A DNA stretch of 64,000 nucleotides from Oceanobacillus sp. J11TS1 (GTDB taxonomy: Bacteria > Bacillota > Bacilli > Bacillales > Amphibacillaceae), in contig NZ_BORO01000011.1 in assembly GCF_018333215.1 (NCBI RefSeq), forward strand, positions 1 through 64,000. The letters are read 5' to 3'. Below are positions 1-10,381 of this stretch, one piece after another. How positions within the stretch are numbered: the stretch's first letter is position 1; each line of letters starts with the position of its first letter. A program made the translations under genes and the position numbers. The notes below the pieces were generated by a model. The model had not been told where the DNA came from and made no database searches. It worked only from the letters and a program-made list of their open reading frames with translations.

Positions 1-26
1 ACGGGGAGTAGGTAAGAAACGAGCTA

Positions 27-72
27 ATTTTCAGACACCTTCCCCGGGTACCCGGGGAAGGTGTCTGAAAAT
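27..72. repeat. 46-bp perfect palindrome
   Basis: The two halves are exact reverse complements centred between bases 49 and 50, with a GC-rich core (CCCCGGGTACCCGGGG) and outer arms ending in TTTTCAGACACC / GGTGTCTGAAAA. It lies in otherwise AT-rich DNA. With no loop it would form a cruciform or a very tight RNA hairpin. It may be a REP-like element or the junction of two inverted ends of a mobile element. I cannot assign it to a gene as a terminator because no gene abuts it on the left. Confidence 0.8.
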
Positions 73-495
73 ACATCCCAATAGAGAGGATACCCTATTA
101 ATTTACACAAACTTATTGACAGTACCATTGAAAAATAATTATTATTTGTATAAATTGCCATTGGTTATAATGCACTCATACTGATGGTTGTTTTTTTCTT
201 CTAATGAAGTATGTGCTTTTATTAACTTATTATCAGCGACGAGTCTTATATTATTTTGTACAACACTACTGATTAGTGAAATAAGTATGTATTTACCAGA
301 ATCAAATTTCTATAAATAATATGGGTAAAAAATAAGGGAATACCATTTGTTTAGTTTACAAAAAGCTCTTCAATTAATTTATCAACTTCCAAACCCAACT
401 ATTGTATATATACTATAGAATCATTATATGCAATATTAAAACATATTTTTTAGTATTTTTCAAATATTTTTTCTTAAGAAGGAGCTATCGCAAAA

Positions 496-630
496 ATGTA
501 TGGTATATCTTTGATGACAGTTCTTTTTTATGTTGGGTTGCTTATTATAAGGTTAGTCATTTTTATTTTTGGTAATAACGAGAAAAACAATCAATTTTTG
601 AAGCACTTAAATAAGTCTCCCTTTTTTTGA
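496..630 (+). CDS. Small membrane protein, 44 aa, hypothetical
   Basis: The ORF starts at an ATG preceded by a good ribosome site (AAGGAG, 11 bases upstream) and ends in TGA at 628-630. The product begins MYGISLMTVLFYVG, has one hydrophobic helix over about residues 5-26, then a polar basic tail rich in Asn and Lys. No family recognised. It stands alone in about 680 bases of non-coding DNA. The ribosome site and the hydrophobic-then-basic pattern are the only support, so it could be a chance ORF. Confidence 0.4.
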   Translation: MYGISLMTVLFYVGLLIIRLVIFIFGNNEKNNQFLKHLNKSPFF

Positions 631-682
631 ATTTTTTTCAAGCTATCTTTAATGGATGATAGTATAGGTTCAGGCGATTCGC

Positions 683-926
683 TTAAATTTTCGTATGTGT
701 CACACGCTTTTCAATCGCTCGTGATGAGGTAATTTTTTGCGAAGCTGCGTACGTAATGACCTTAAATAGAATGACTGGATCGACTCCCGGTTTTCTTCTT
801 TTTTGGAGAATATCCCTGTAAGAGTTCTCTATAATCCATCTTTTCAAATAATAGGCAGTGAAGTCGGACCGAATCATCTGCCGATATTATTTCTTCTACA
901 TCCATCGGTAAATAAATTGGCAGAAG
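683..926 (-). pseudogene. IS1182-type transposase N-terminal relic, frameshifted
   Basis: On the minus strand one frame reads PMDVEEIISADDSVRL (ATG at 905) and continues to about KKKKTGSR. A neighbouring frame then carries KPGVDPVILFKVITYAASQK and ITSSRAIEK. Together these match the N-terminal region of IS1182-family transposases (the DUF772-type segment with DDSVRL and DPVxLFKV motifs). The two halves are offset by a frameshift near 805-815, there is an in-frame TAA just upstream, and the catalytic domain is missing, so this is a dead fragment of about 75 codons. The adjacent hairpin at 1023-1058 resembles a transposon end. Confidence 0.75.
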
Positions 927-982
927 TTAGCGTATACTGAGTTATTATTCGTTTTTTGTCATAAGTTAATAATGCACGAGAG

Positions 983-1008
983 CAGACCTTTTGTGGTCTG
1001 TTTTTTTT
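983..1008 (+). terminator. Rho-independent terminator, plus strand
   Basis: A short stem CAGACC / GGTCTG with loop TTTTGT is followed directly by eight T. It reads in the plus direction, although no intact plus-strand gene lies close upstream. It may be left over from the mobile element represented by the transposase relic. Confidence 0.6.
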
Positions 1009-1016
1009 GTGTGCAC

Positions 1017-1058
1017 AAAAAAGCTGTTGCAAAATCAGGAAACTGATTTTGCAACAGC
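1017..1058 (-). terminator. metG terminator (16-bp perfect stem)
   Basis: Arms at 1023-1038 and 1043-1058 are perfectly complementary with a 4-base loop. On the minus strand the stem is followed by six T. It lies just past the metG stop and is well placed to end that transcript. The arm sequence (GGGGCTGTTGCAAAA) resembles terminal inverted repeats of IS6 or IS1182-type elements, and a transposase relic is adjacent. Confidence 0.8.
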
Positions 1059-1080
1059 CCCTTAATAGTTGTTAAACCAT

Positions 1081-2726
1081 TTAATTCAAAGCAGATTGCT
1101 GCACCAGCCTCTGCTTCTCCTTTTCAATTTTTCCTTTATCTATCCTTTCAAAAAGCGGTACTGCCTTCTTCACCTGCTTGGGAAGATTACTTATTTCTTT
1201 CCACCCCAGCTCTTTAATCGACAGCATTTCCTGAACCTGTTTTGTGGAATATGGCAAGAAAGGATACAGCAGCTGCGCAGTATTTACAATAATATATACA
1301 CAGGTGGCCAATGTTTTATCAGCTTCTTCAGGATTTTCTTTCACCTGCTTCCAAGGTGCCTGAAAATCAAAATATTTATTTGCTTCCCGTATAAAATCAA
1401 ATATTTCATTCAATGCCTGCTTCAGCTTCCCTGTTTCCACAAGCTCCCCAACAACTGGGTAAAGCCTTTTTACTTTATCGACTATTTCCGTTTCTAATGC
1501 CGCTTGAGGGATATTAGAATCACTATTCTTCTCAATAAACTTCAGTGTACGATTGATAAAATTCCCATAAGCCCCTAATAGCTCGCTATTATGGCTGAGG
1601 ATAAATTCCTGCCAGGAAAAATCAGCATCACGGTTTTCAGGAGCATTGATGGTCAGAAAATAACGCAGCGAATCTGGATGGTAGGTATCCAGCACATCCT
1701 TGATCCAGACCGCCCAGTTATTGCTTGTTGATATTTTTCTTTTCTCCAAGGTGACATATTCATTGGAAATGATATGAGTAGGAAGCTGCTTCTCTCCAAC
1801 CGCCAATAAAAGAGCCTGCCAGATGATGGTATGAAAAGGAATATTATCTTTACCATGTACATAATATGCCTTTGTTGAGGAATCTGAATCCCACCACGGT
1901 TCAATACTTTTTTGATTAGCCTTTCCCCACGCCTGACTGGCCGTTAAATACCCCGCAACAGCTTCCAGCCACACATAAATTTTCTTTCCTTCAAAGCCTT
2001 TTACAGGAACATCAATCCCATTAGGAAGATCTCTTGTAATGGCTCTTTCTCTCAAACCTTCCTGTAAATAACGTTTGGAAAATTGAACCGCATTATCACG
2101 CCACCGCTCTTCTTTCTCCGCTTGATTGACAATGGAAGTAAGCTCATTTGAAAAGTTTCCAAAAGAAAAATAATAATGTGCTGTCTCACGTATCGCCGGT
2201 TCTTCGCCGCAGAGCTTGCATTTTTTATTCTCCAGCTCAAGTGGGTCCAGAACCGCAGAACAATAATCACACTGATCCCCTCGCGCATTTGCTCCACAAA
2301 CTGGACATCGTCCTTCTACAAAACGATCCGGTAAAAAGCGCTTATCCTTTTCACAATACGCCTGTTCTGTTGTTTTTTCTTTTAAAAATCCTTTATCAAG
2401 CAGGTCTAAAAAGATTTTCTGTACTGCCTGATGGTGGAATGTGCTATCCGTTCTCGTATAATAATCATAGGAGAAGCCTAATTTTTCAAAGGTGTCCACA
2501 AATTCCTGATGATATTTTTCAGCAATAACCTCCGTTGTGGTTCCTTCCTGTGATGCGGAATAGAAATTGGCGTTCCGTTACAATCACTGCCGGAAACATA
2601 CAGCACCTCTTCTCCTTTTAAACGATAATATCTTGCTAAAATATCCCCCGGCAGTAAGCTTGCAATATGCCCTAAATGCAGGGATCCGTTTGCATACGGC
2701 CATGCGCCGCCAATAAATACAGCCAT
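1081..2726 (-). pseudogene. metG: Methionyl-tRNA synthetase, interrupted by a single-base frameshift
   Basis: This class I synthetase charges tRNA-Met. The 5' part starts at ATG 2726 (AAAGGAG eight bases upstream; an in-frame GTG at 2735 is too close to that site) and carries the class I HIGH-like signature in [11 protein letters not shown]. The larger part (1081-2499) has the double zinc knuckle (CPVCG, CDYC, CKLCG) and the catalytic core. The homologous reading passes from one frame to the other near 2556-2560: IPISI-type residues continue as [19 protein letters not shown] only after a one-base shift, implying one lost base. The protein would be about 548 aa with no C-terminal tRNA-binding (Trbp111-type) domain, like the short or second MetRS type. 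The gene sits behind a Met T-box. The frameshift may be a sequencing error or real decay of a second copy. Confidence 0.85.
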
Positions 2727-2801
2727 TTCCAACACTCCTTTTTGTGTTATTCTTATTCGAAATAGACACAGTCATGAGATAAACCCTCTTTTCAAGGCAA
2801 T

Positions 2802-3107
2802 AAAAAACGTCCTAAGCTTTCTATAATAAAGAAAACTTAGGACGAGTATTCCCGTGTTACCACCTAATGTTCGCATACTGCTCACACAGCCTGCCTCCGT
2901 CTGTACGTCTGGTGAGTTATCAGCAGATTATACAGTTGCTGTTGTAACGAGTGCCTCTCGTTGCAGCCTACTATCCCTTAAAAGAGTTCAGCGCGCAGCT
3001 CAAAGGTCATTGTTCAATTGGGTTTTGCTGCCTCATTTCCACCAGCAGAGACTCTCTTTTAGCGCTTTCCAATCTACTTTTCCTTCTCATTGCCTGTTTA
3101 ACTATTT
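2802..3107 (-). promoter_or_regulatory. T-box riboswitch leader, methionine specifier
   Basis: The minus strand carries the conserved T-box core (AGGTGGTAACACGGG) at 2851-2865, just before a strong terminator hairpin at 2808-2844 followed by six T. Upstream is a stem I region with a GCTGGTGGAAATGA-type distal loop (around 3030-3050). In the specifier position ATG lies at 3010-3008, in the context AACA-ATG-ACCTTTGAG. An ATG specifier predicts induction by uncharged tRNA-Met, which fits the downstream methionyl-tRNA synthetase gene. The core motif and terminator are clear; the specifier is my alignment by eye. Confidence 0.88.
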
Positions 3108-3112
3108 GTTTT

Positions 3113-3141
3113 AGTTTACTCTTATTGAACAATATTATCAA
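3113..3141 (-). promoter_or_regulatory. Promoter of the metG T-box leader
   Basis: TTGATA (3136-3141) and TAAACT (3113-3118) on the minus strand are separated by 17 bases. Transcription would start near 3105, just before the T-box leader. This fits a sigma-A promoter. Confidence 0.6.
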
Positions 3142-3195
3142 CTTTTTATTTATATTTGAGTATCTTGCCCAGACCGTATACGTATTAAAGCGATA

Positions 3196-4701
<1,506 letters not shown>

Positions 4702-4796
4702 TCATTCCTCCATTTCTATTTTTAAGATACACCTGACATTATATCTTAGATAATTTATCCTATTTATTGCATTCCCTTAATTCTTTTTTTCTATTC

Positions 4797-5609
4797 TTAC
4801 TTATGAGCAGGAATGCTATTTCTTTTTTGCTCATGTATTAAAGCGATTGCTAGAATGATTACAACTACCACAGTCATAACCCAAAAACCTGCACCCATAC
4901 TTCCATCAAAAAAGGCATGATAGAAAAAGGCACCGTATACACCACCGATAATTGGACCAATAACAGGTATTGGCGCATAATTCCAATCTGATCCGCCCTT
5001 ACCGAAGATCGGTAAAATAGCGTGTGCAATTCTTGGTCCTAAGTCCCTTGCTGGATTAATCGCATAACCAGTCGTTCCTCCGAGCGACATCCCAATAGCA
5101 ACAATTAATAAACCGACAATAGCAGGATTTAACCCCTCTGTGAATTCGTTTGCACCAATGAATAACAAGCCCATAACCAATACAAAAGTTCCAATGATTT
5201 CGCTTACTAAATTGGCTGGATAGCTTCTTACAGCCGGACCTGTTGCAAAAACTCCCAGTTTTGCTCCTTTATCTTCTGTTTCTCTCCAATGAGGAAGGTA
5301 CTGGAAGAAAACAATAATCGCACCAATAATTCCGCCAATTATTTGACCGGATATATATGCTGGCACTTTTGCCCACGGAAATTCACCAATCGCTGCAAAT
5401 CCTAATGTTACTGCAGGATTTAGATGAGCATCAGAAAAATTACCTACTGCGTAAACTCCCATCGTTACGCCTAGACCCCAGCCTATAGTAACTACTACCC
5501 AGCCGGCCCCATTTGCTTTAGATTTCTTTAATTCTACGCCGGCGACAACTCCCACGCCTAAAATGACTAGAATCATTGTACCAATTAACTCAGCTATAAA
5601 TTCAGACAT
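4797..5609 (-). CDS. glpF: Glycerol uptake facilitator (aquaglyceroporin)
   Basis: A 270-aa MIP-family channel that lets glycerol diffuse across the cytoplasmic membrane. Both NPA boxes are present: HLNPAV near residue 65 and AINPARDLGPR near residue 190. The Asp after the second NPA motif is typical of glycerol facilitators rather than water-only aquaporins. About six membrane segments are evident. It heads the glpFK operon and is preceded by a long terminator-containing leader, so it is probably controlled by GlpP-type antitermination and carbon catabolite repression. Confidence 0.96.
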   Translation of the reverse strand: MSEFIAELIGTMILVILGVGVVAGVELKKSKANGAGWVVVTIGWGLGVTMGVYAVGNFSDAHLNPAVTLGFAAIGEFPWAKVPAYISGQIIGGIIGAIIVFFQYLPHWRETEDKGAKLGVFATGPAVRSYPANLVSEIIGTFVLVMGLLFIGANEFTEGLNPAIVGLLIVAIGMSLGGTTGYAINPARDLGPRIAHAILPIFGKGGSDWNYAPIPVIGPIIGGVYGAFFYHAFFDGSMGAGFWVMTVVVVIILAIALIHEQKRNSIPAHK

Positions 5610-5681
5610 ATTTATATCCCCTTTACTAAATAAATTTTTCTAGATGAATGTAACAAGTTGGAAAAATAAAAGGTCAGAAAT

Positions 5682-5740
5682 AAAAAAGCCCACACTTATG
5701 TAACCGTATTCTTTCTAGGGGAAATACGACTTACTGTGTG
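5682..5740 (-). promoter_or_regulatory. glpF leader terminator (probable GlpP antitermination site)
   Basis: On the minus strand an imperfect long stem formed by 5691-5710 and 5724-5740 is followed by six T and lies about 75 bases before the glpF start. In B. subtilis the glpFK leader contains a terminator overcome by the antiterminator GlpP when glycerol 3-phosphate is present. The structure and position match that arrangement. GlpP itself is not in the window. Confidence 0.7.
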
Positions 5741-5778
5741 AACTTTATCTCCTACACAACCTTAACTTGTTAATAAAT

Positions 5779-5810
5779 ACCTTATACCAAACATAAAACG
5801 CTGTCAATAA
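5779..5810 (-). promoter_or_regulatory. glpF promoter with possible overlapping cre site
   Basis: TTGACA lies at 5802-5807 on the minus strand. A TGG-TATAAG extended -10 (5781-5786) follows after 15 bases, or TAAGGT after 17. The sequence TTGACAGCGTTTTAT across the -35 resembles a CcpA cre box with two mismatches at conserved positions, so CcpA repression is plausible but not proven. Confidence 0.5.
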
Positions 5811-5981
5811 TTTAAATTTTTACATTTAGCAGGTATGAAATCATGATAAATTTTCCCACTCCTTACAATCCCTAATATATCGCCCTTCAAACGACATTCT
5901 TCTTCATCTAGTTAACGAAGGAAATTCCAAAAAATAACTATTTCATGAAATTCCTAATTTTTGTGTTTTGCAATGTGCACA

Positions 5982-6027
5982 TTAAAAAACGTCCTTTGCT
6001 TTCTTTATACAGAAAGCGCAGAACGTT
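5982..6027 (-). terminator. Terminator of the AI-2E family permease gene
   Basis: A long stem formed by AACGTCCTTTGCTTTCT and AGAAAGCGCAGAACGTT (5989-6027) is followed on the minus strand by a T run, directly after the 6049 stop. Confidence 0.8.
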
Positions 6028-6048
6028 CACCTCGTCGTAAATTAATAT

Positions 6049-7233
6049 TCAAACATTTTTTGTATGTCCCCCATCTTCCATACCTTTTTCCTCTTCGAAA
6101 TCCTCTTCATACAGGTTACTCCGGATTTTGAAGAATTCAAACAGGTGTGAGACAAATACTTTCAGAAGCGCGTAGCCCGGAACGGCTAACAGAATACCAA
6201 TAAATCCAAATAAATTCCCTGCTGTTAAAATAATAAAGATAATCGTAATCGGATGAACACGAAGGTTTCTTCCCATAATTTGCGGAGAGATAAATTTCCC
6301 CTCAATAAGCTGGACAATGGTCCAAACGATAATCAATTTGACAACCATAAACGGAGAAGTCACCATCGCCACGATTAACGCTGGTATAATCGCAATTGCT
6401 GGACCAAGATAAGGAACAACCGTGGTAAATGCAGCGATTAACGCCAATACCGGTGCATATTCCAGTCTAATAATAACAAAGCCAATGTACATTAGAACCC
6501 CTATGCAAAATGCAACAATAATTTGCCCGCGAATAAAACTGCTAATTTGATGATTCATTTCTTTTAAGATAAGAAGGGTTGGCTTTCTCATCGATATTGG
6601 TAGAAATTTAATAAAATACCCTGGCAGCTTTTCCCCATCCTTTAACAAGTAAAACAGAATAAACGGCAGCGTGACAATGGCTAAAACAATCTCTGTTACT
6701 GCACCGATGACATTACCGATATTGGAAAAAGCACTATTCATTAAATCAAGCGAACGATCAGATAATTGCGTAGCTAATCCCTGTAAATCAATATATTCTA
6801 CTAATTGGAACTGATTGATAAAATTTCCACCGACAAAATCATTTACCATTTTCTCAATATCCGAAATAAACGGTGGCAGACTTGTTATAAAACTTGTCAT
6901 TTGATCTCTTAAAAAAGGAAAGACAGAGCTGATTAAAACAGTTAAAATTCCGATAATAATCAGGTATAACCCAAAGATAGAATAGATTCGCTTCACATGC
7001 CTCTTTTCTAAAAAATTAACTACTGGGTTTAATAAATAATATAAAATCGCTGATAAGATAATTGGCAGCAATACCGTCTTTAACAGCACAACGAATGGTG
7101 TAAACACAAACGAAATATGGGTAAATATAAGTATATTTAAGCCAATTAACAATAGAATGATTAAAAATACAACAAAGCGATTATTTAAGAAAAAACGTTT
7201 AAATAAATCTATTTTATCGTTCACGGATTTCAA
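6049..7233 (-). CDS. AI-2E family transporter (UPF0118)
   Basis: A 394-aa polytopic membrane protein of the AI-2 exporter / Na+/H+ antiporter-like family (PF01594). Hydrophobic segments lie near residues 18-50, 65-110 and 215-355, with the family's conserved stretch near residue 275 ([19 protein letters not shown]) and a short acidic C-terminal tail. Family members have been linked to autoinducer-2 export or cation exchange; the substrate here cannot be read from sequence. It is a single-gene unit with its own terminator. Confidence 0.9.
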   Translation of the reverse strand: MKSVNDKIDLFKRFFLNNRFVVFLIILLLIGLNILIFTHISFVFTPFVVLLKTVLLPIILSAILYYLLNPVVNFLEKRHVKRIYSIFGLYLIIIGILTVLISSVFPFLRDQMTSFITSLPPFISDIEKMVNDFVGGNFINQFQLVEYIDLQGLATQLSDRSLDLMNSAFSNIGNVIGAVTEIVLAIVTLPFILFYLLKDGEKLPGYFIKFLPISMRKPTLLILKEMNHQISSFIRGQIIVAFCIGVLMYIGFVIIRLEYAPVLALIAAFTTVVPYLGPAIAIIPALIVAMVTSPFMVVKLIIVWTIVQLIEGKFISPQIMGRNLRVHPITIIFIILTAGNLFGFIGILLAVPGYALLKVFVSHLFEFFKIRSNLYEEDFEEEKGMEDGGHTKNV

Positions 7234-7316
7234 CGCAGCAGCACCTTCTCTTCTCCTTCTAGATGTGTAAGTTACTCCTATTATATCGCAAAAAACAGCA
7301 GGAATCTCTATCTAAC

Positions 7317-9223
7317 TCATCCATTTTCCCCTTCATTCTCTAATTCTAGCAACTTTTCATAGGATTTTAGTCTTTCTTTCTCTTGCGTTTCTTTTTGTTC
7401 CTGCAGCTTCTGCAAATCATCTATTTGTGTGGTGGCTGCCATTTGTAATTCTATCGCATAAATTTCCGCTTCGAGTACTTCAATTTGTTTTTCAAGTCTT
7501 TCTATCCATATAGACGGGTCCTCTATGCTCCGATATTCCTTCTCCTTTTTGATCGTTTTTTTATCTGACGAAGGTTGCTTTATCTGTTTCTCTAACAGTT
7601 GTTCTTTCCGCTTCTTCTTCGCCCATGAATAATTCCCCAGGTATTTCGTTATTCGCTGGCCTTCTATCCAATATAGGTAATCAAACTGCCTATCTAAGAA
7701 ATAGCGATCGTGACTGACTGCAATCAGACTTCCTTCAAATCTTTCTAACGTCTCTTCTAAGACTTCCCTGGAATCAATATCTAAATGGTTCGTTGGTTCA
7801 TCAAGAACAAGCGTATTAATATCTTGATGCATCAGCTGTGCTAAACGAAGGCGCATTTTTTCACCGCCGCTTAACTGCGACACTTTCCGAAAAACATGCT
7901 CTCCATAAAAGAGAAATTTCGCTAAAATATGTCTCGCTTTTCCCTCAGTAACGGAAATTGCGTCACGAAAGGTATCCAGCACCGTCTGGGTTGAATCTGT
8001 ATCATGAAACACATGTTGGGACAGGTAACCAAACTTCACATTACTGCCAATATGGACCTCTCCTTGGTCTGGTTCTAAGTTACCGAGCATCAATTGAATA
8101 AGCGTTGATTTTCCTGTTCCATTCTCACCAATAATAGCAACACGATCTTGATAACGGATATGCAAATCCACGTTGTCAAACAGCAGTTTCTCTCCAAATT
8201 TCTTCCGTACATCTGTCATCACAATAACGTCTGTTCCACTCCGCTCCGCACTATCCAATGCCATTTGCATCTTTTTCCTGTTCCACTGTGGTTTGTTTAA
8301 TTTTTCCATTCGCTGCAGTGCCCGTTCCATATTTTTTGCACGTTTATGCAGTCCCTCATTTGGCGGATTGGCCCGATTCGCCCACTCTCTCAAACGTTTA
8401 ATGGCTTCCTTCATCTTTTTTATTTTCTTTTGCTGTTCTTCATAAGCCTGAAATTCCCTTAGTAGCCGTTCTTCCTTTTCCTTCACATACCCAGAGAAAT
8501 TTGTATGATAAACAGCAAGCTCTCCGTCTTCTAGATCTACAATTCGGCTGACCACTTCATCCAGGAAGTAGCGATCATGGGAGATGACGACAACGGTTCC
8601 GTCATAGCTGTTTAAAAATTCACCAAGCCATTCAACTGCTTGTAAATCTAAATGATTCGTCGGTTCATCTAACAACAGCAAATCTGGATCTTGAAGCAGA
8701 ATTTTCGCTAAACCAATTTTTGTTTTTTCCCCTCCGCTAATTTGTTCAAAAGGCATTGGTAATAAATCTTGGACATTCAATCCTGTCGTAATCCGGTCAA
8801 TATTTGCTTCTAATTCATACCCGCCAAGCACGGTAAAACGCTCCTGGGCCTCTCCGTAAGCTTGAACAGCTGTTGCCAATTTTTCCTCCGACTGTGGATG
8901 CTGCATGGATTTCCCAGCGCTTGTATCTGTTTTTCCAAAGCGACAATTTCTTGATTAGACTGCTTTAAGACATCGAATACGCTTATACCTTCTTCCGGAT
9001 TAGGAATTTGCTCTAAATAGCCGATCGTTGTCGCTTTTTTCCAATGAATACTGCCTTCATCTTGCTTGGTGATACCCGCCATTAATCGTAGTAACGTACT
9101 CTTCCCTCCTCCATTTCTTCCTACGATACCAATGCGTTCTTTCTCTTTTACCCCTAGAGATAAATTTTCAAATATAATATTTCCACCGTACATTTTTTTC
9201 ACTTGATTTATTTGACAAATCAT
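7317..9223 (-). pseudogene. ABC-F ATPase (antibiotic-resistance type), interrupted by a frameshift
   Basis: ABC-F proteins bind the ribosomal E site and many of this subfamily dislodge antibiotics. The N-terminal part (8810-9223) has Walker A GRNGGGKST. The rest (7317-8906) has signature ISGGEKTKIGLAK, Walker B LLLLDEPTNHLD, a long charged linker, a second Walker A GENGTGKST, signature LSGGEKMRLRLAQ and Walker B TLVLDEPTNHLD, then a coiled-coil tail. No membrane domain is present. Frame continuity breaks near 8915: QIQALG must pass to KSMQHPQSEEK by restoring one base next to a GGGAAA run. Its leader (attenuating terminator plus leader ORF) is typical of inducible resistance ABC-Fs such as VmlR, Vga or Msr. 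Drug class cannot be assigned by eye. Confidence 0.85.
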
Positions 9224-9263
9224 TCGTTATTCTCCTTTATCTTCTCCGCAAAGATAAAGACAA

Positions 9264-9298
9264 CAAAAAAACACACAAAGAGCATATCTCTCCGTGTG
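9264..9298 (-). terminator. Attenuator terminator just before the ABC-F gene
   Basis: On the minus strand a stem of eleven pairs (9272-9282 with 9288-9298, including G-U pairs) with a 5-base loop is followed by seven T. It ends only about 40 bases before the ABC-F start codon and about 40 bases after the leader ORF stop. That position fits premature termination relieved when a ribosome stalls in the leader. Confidence 0.8.
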
Positions 9299-9336
9299 CT
9301 TTCAGGCTTCACTTTAATTTACACATAGCCGTATTA

Positions 9337-9495
9337 TTATCTGATGCAGAGATGCTTTTTTGCTTTCGTATTTGCTATTAAATTGCTAAAAAAGGACAGA
9401 CGTATCCCGTCAGCAGCAAATACCGCAAATTTCGCACGGCAGTAATATAAGAACTCAATCCAGTCTCCGCACGACTTCTCAGCTTGTAAAAACAT
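9337..9495 (-). CDS. Leader peptide of the ABC-F gene, 52 aa
   Basis: An ATG at 9495 has a near-perfect ribosome site (AAGGAGGTG, 7 bases upstream) and opens a 52-codon frame ending TAA at 9337. The product begins MFLQAEKSCGDWIEFLYYCR, is aromatic and Cys-rich early on, and ends basic (TKAKKHLCIR). It lies between a promoter and the attenuator terminator of the ABC-F gene. I infer a regulatory leader whose translation senses ribosome-targeting antibiotics. The sequence also contains self-complementary segments (GACG-GGATA-CGTC; several GCAAAT/ATTTGC copies) that could form alternative structures. It is longer than most known attenuator peptides. Confidence 0.65.
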   Translation of the reverse strand: MFLQAEKSCGDWIEFLYYCRAKFAVFAADGIRLSFFSNLIANTKAKKHLCIR

Positions 9496-9528
9496 CTCCA
9501 CACCTCCTTTTTCTCATAAATTATATTC

Positions 9529-9557
9529 ATTATATAGAATTTTTGTGCTGCATGCAA
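9529..9557 (-). promoter_or_regulatory. Promoter of the ABC-F leader
   Basis: TTGCAT (9552-9557) and a perfect TATAAT (9529-9534) on the minus strand are separated by 17 bases, placing the transcript start about 20 bases before the leader-peptide ribosome site. Confidence 0.65.
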
Positions 9558-9869
9558 CTTTTCCCAGTCACCTGTTTCATAGAAAACTTCGATGATATTA
9601 TTTTTGCTAACTTATTCCCAAAAACGGATTCCAGTAGAGTTGCTTTCCTTGAAACCTTATTAATGCAGTCTAATTCATTTACATACGGATATTCTATTGG
9701 CACCTGCTTTGTAGTGCAATTAATGTGTTACGGGAAATAGGTAAAGTTAAACTTTTAAAGAGCTTAATGACATAAATTTTAAAACCTTTCCTTTACCAGA
9801 TTAATTAAAAAATGCAATAATAGATAATAAATACTTTCGGAAATTCACTAAAAGAAGGATGGAAAAACG

Positions 9870-10271
9870 TTGATTTTTATTGGTTTATTATTTTGTATTA
9901 TTGCTATCATTATTACTATCTTAAAGTTAAAGATTATTTTAACCGGCGAAGTAGTAGAAGGAAAAATCGTAGGCTATGTTCGTGGTGCAAAAGGGACCTA
10001 TGGAATGGTTGGTTATAATTACAGAATTTTATTGGAATATAATGATGAAATCTATTATGTAACGTCAATGGATGGACTTACTACCTCGAATGGAGTAGTA
10101 CCAAATAAAAATTTAGGAAGGTATTATAAGGTCTACTTCAATCCTGGGTCTCCAGATAAAAGAGTAGCCTTGAAAGGTGTTCATAAAACGGAATGGCTTG
10201 CTTTCTTTTTATTTTTAGCAGGGGTTTTAATAATTGTCATTGATTTAGCTTCGATTATTCAAAATAATTAA
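9870..10271 (+). CDS. DUF3592-like membrane protein
   Basis: A 133-aa protein starting at TTG (ribosome site AAGGA ten bases upstream). It has one membrane helix at residues 2-24, a central soluble part of about 80 residues with beta-strand character containing a Tyr-rich region, and a second helix at about 107-127. The helix / extracytoplasmic domain / helix plan and the GEVVEGKIVG and VYFNPGSPDKRV segments resemble the DUF3592 family. Function unknown. It stands alone between the ABC-F leader and an aldo/keto reductase. Confidence 0.65.
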   Translation: MIFIGLLFCIIAIIITILKLKIILTGEVVEGKIVGYVRGAKGTYGMVGYNYRILLEYNDEIYYVTSMDGLTTSNGVVPNKNLGRYYKVYFNPGSPDKRVALKGVHKTEWLAFFLFLAGVLIIVIDLASIIQNN

Positions 10272-10381
10272 TGGTAAATACATCTACGGAACTGCCAAAC
10301 AGGCATCAAAACAAATTGATTGAATTTTCCTGCGTAGAAAGGTAGGCTTTAAGCATAAATGTAAAAGGAGAGTACATAGAA

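Noticed and set aside
3144-3195. Possible terminator between glpK and the metG leader
   Set aside because: Only a weak 6-bp stem (AGTATC/GATACT) with no T run, so I do not call a terminator; read-through into the T-box region is possible.
9543-9740. 65-codon plus-strand frame upstream of the DUF3592-like gene
   Set aside because: No ribosome site, no family pattern, and it overlaps the minus-strand promoter of the ABC-F leader.
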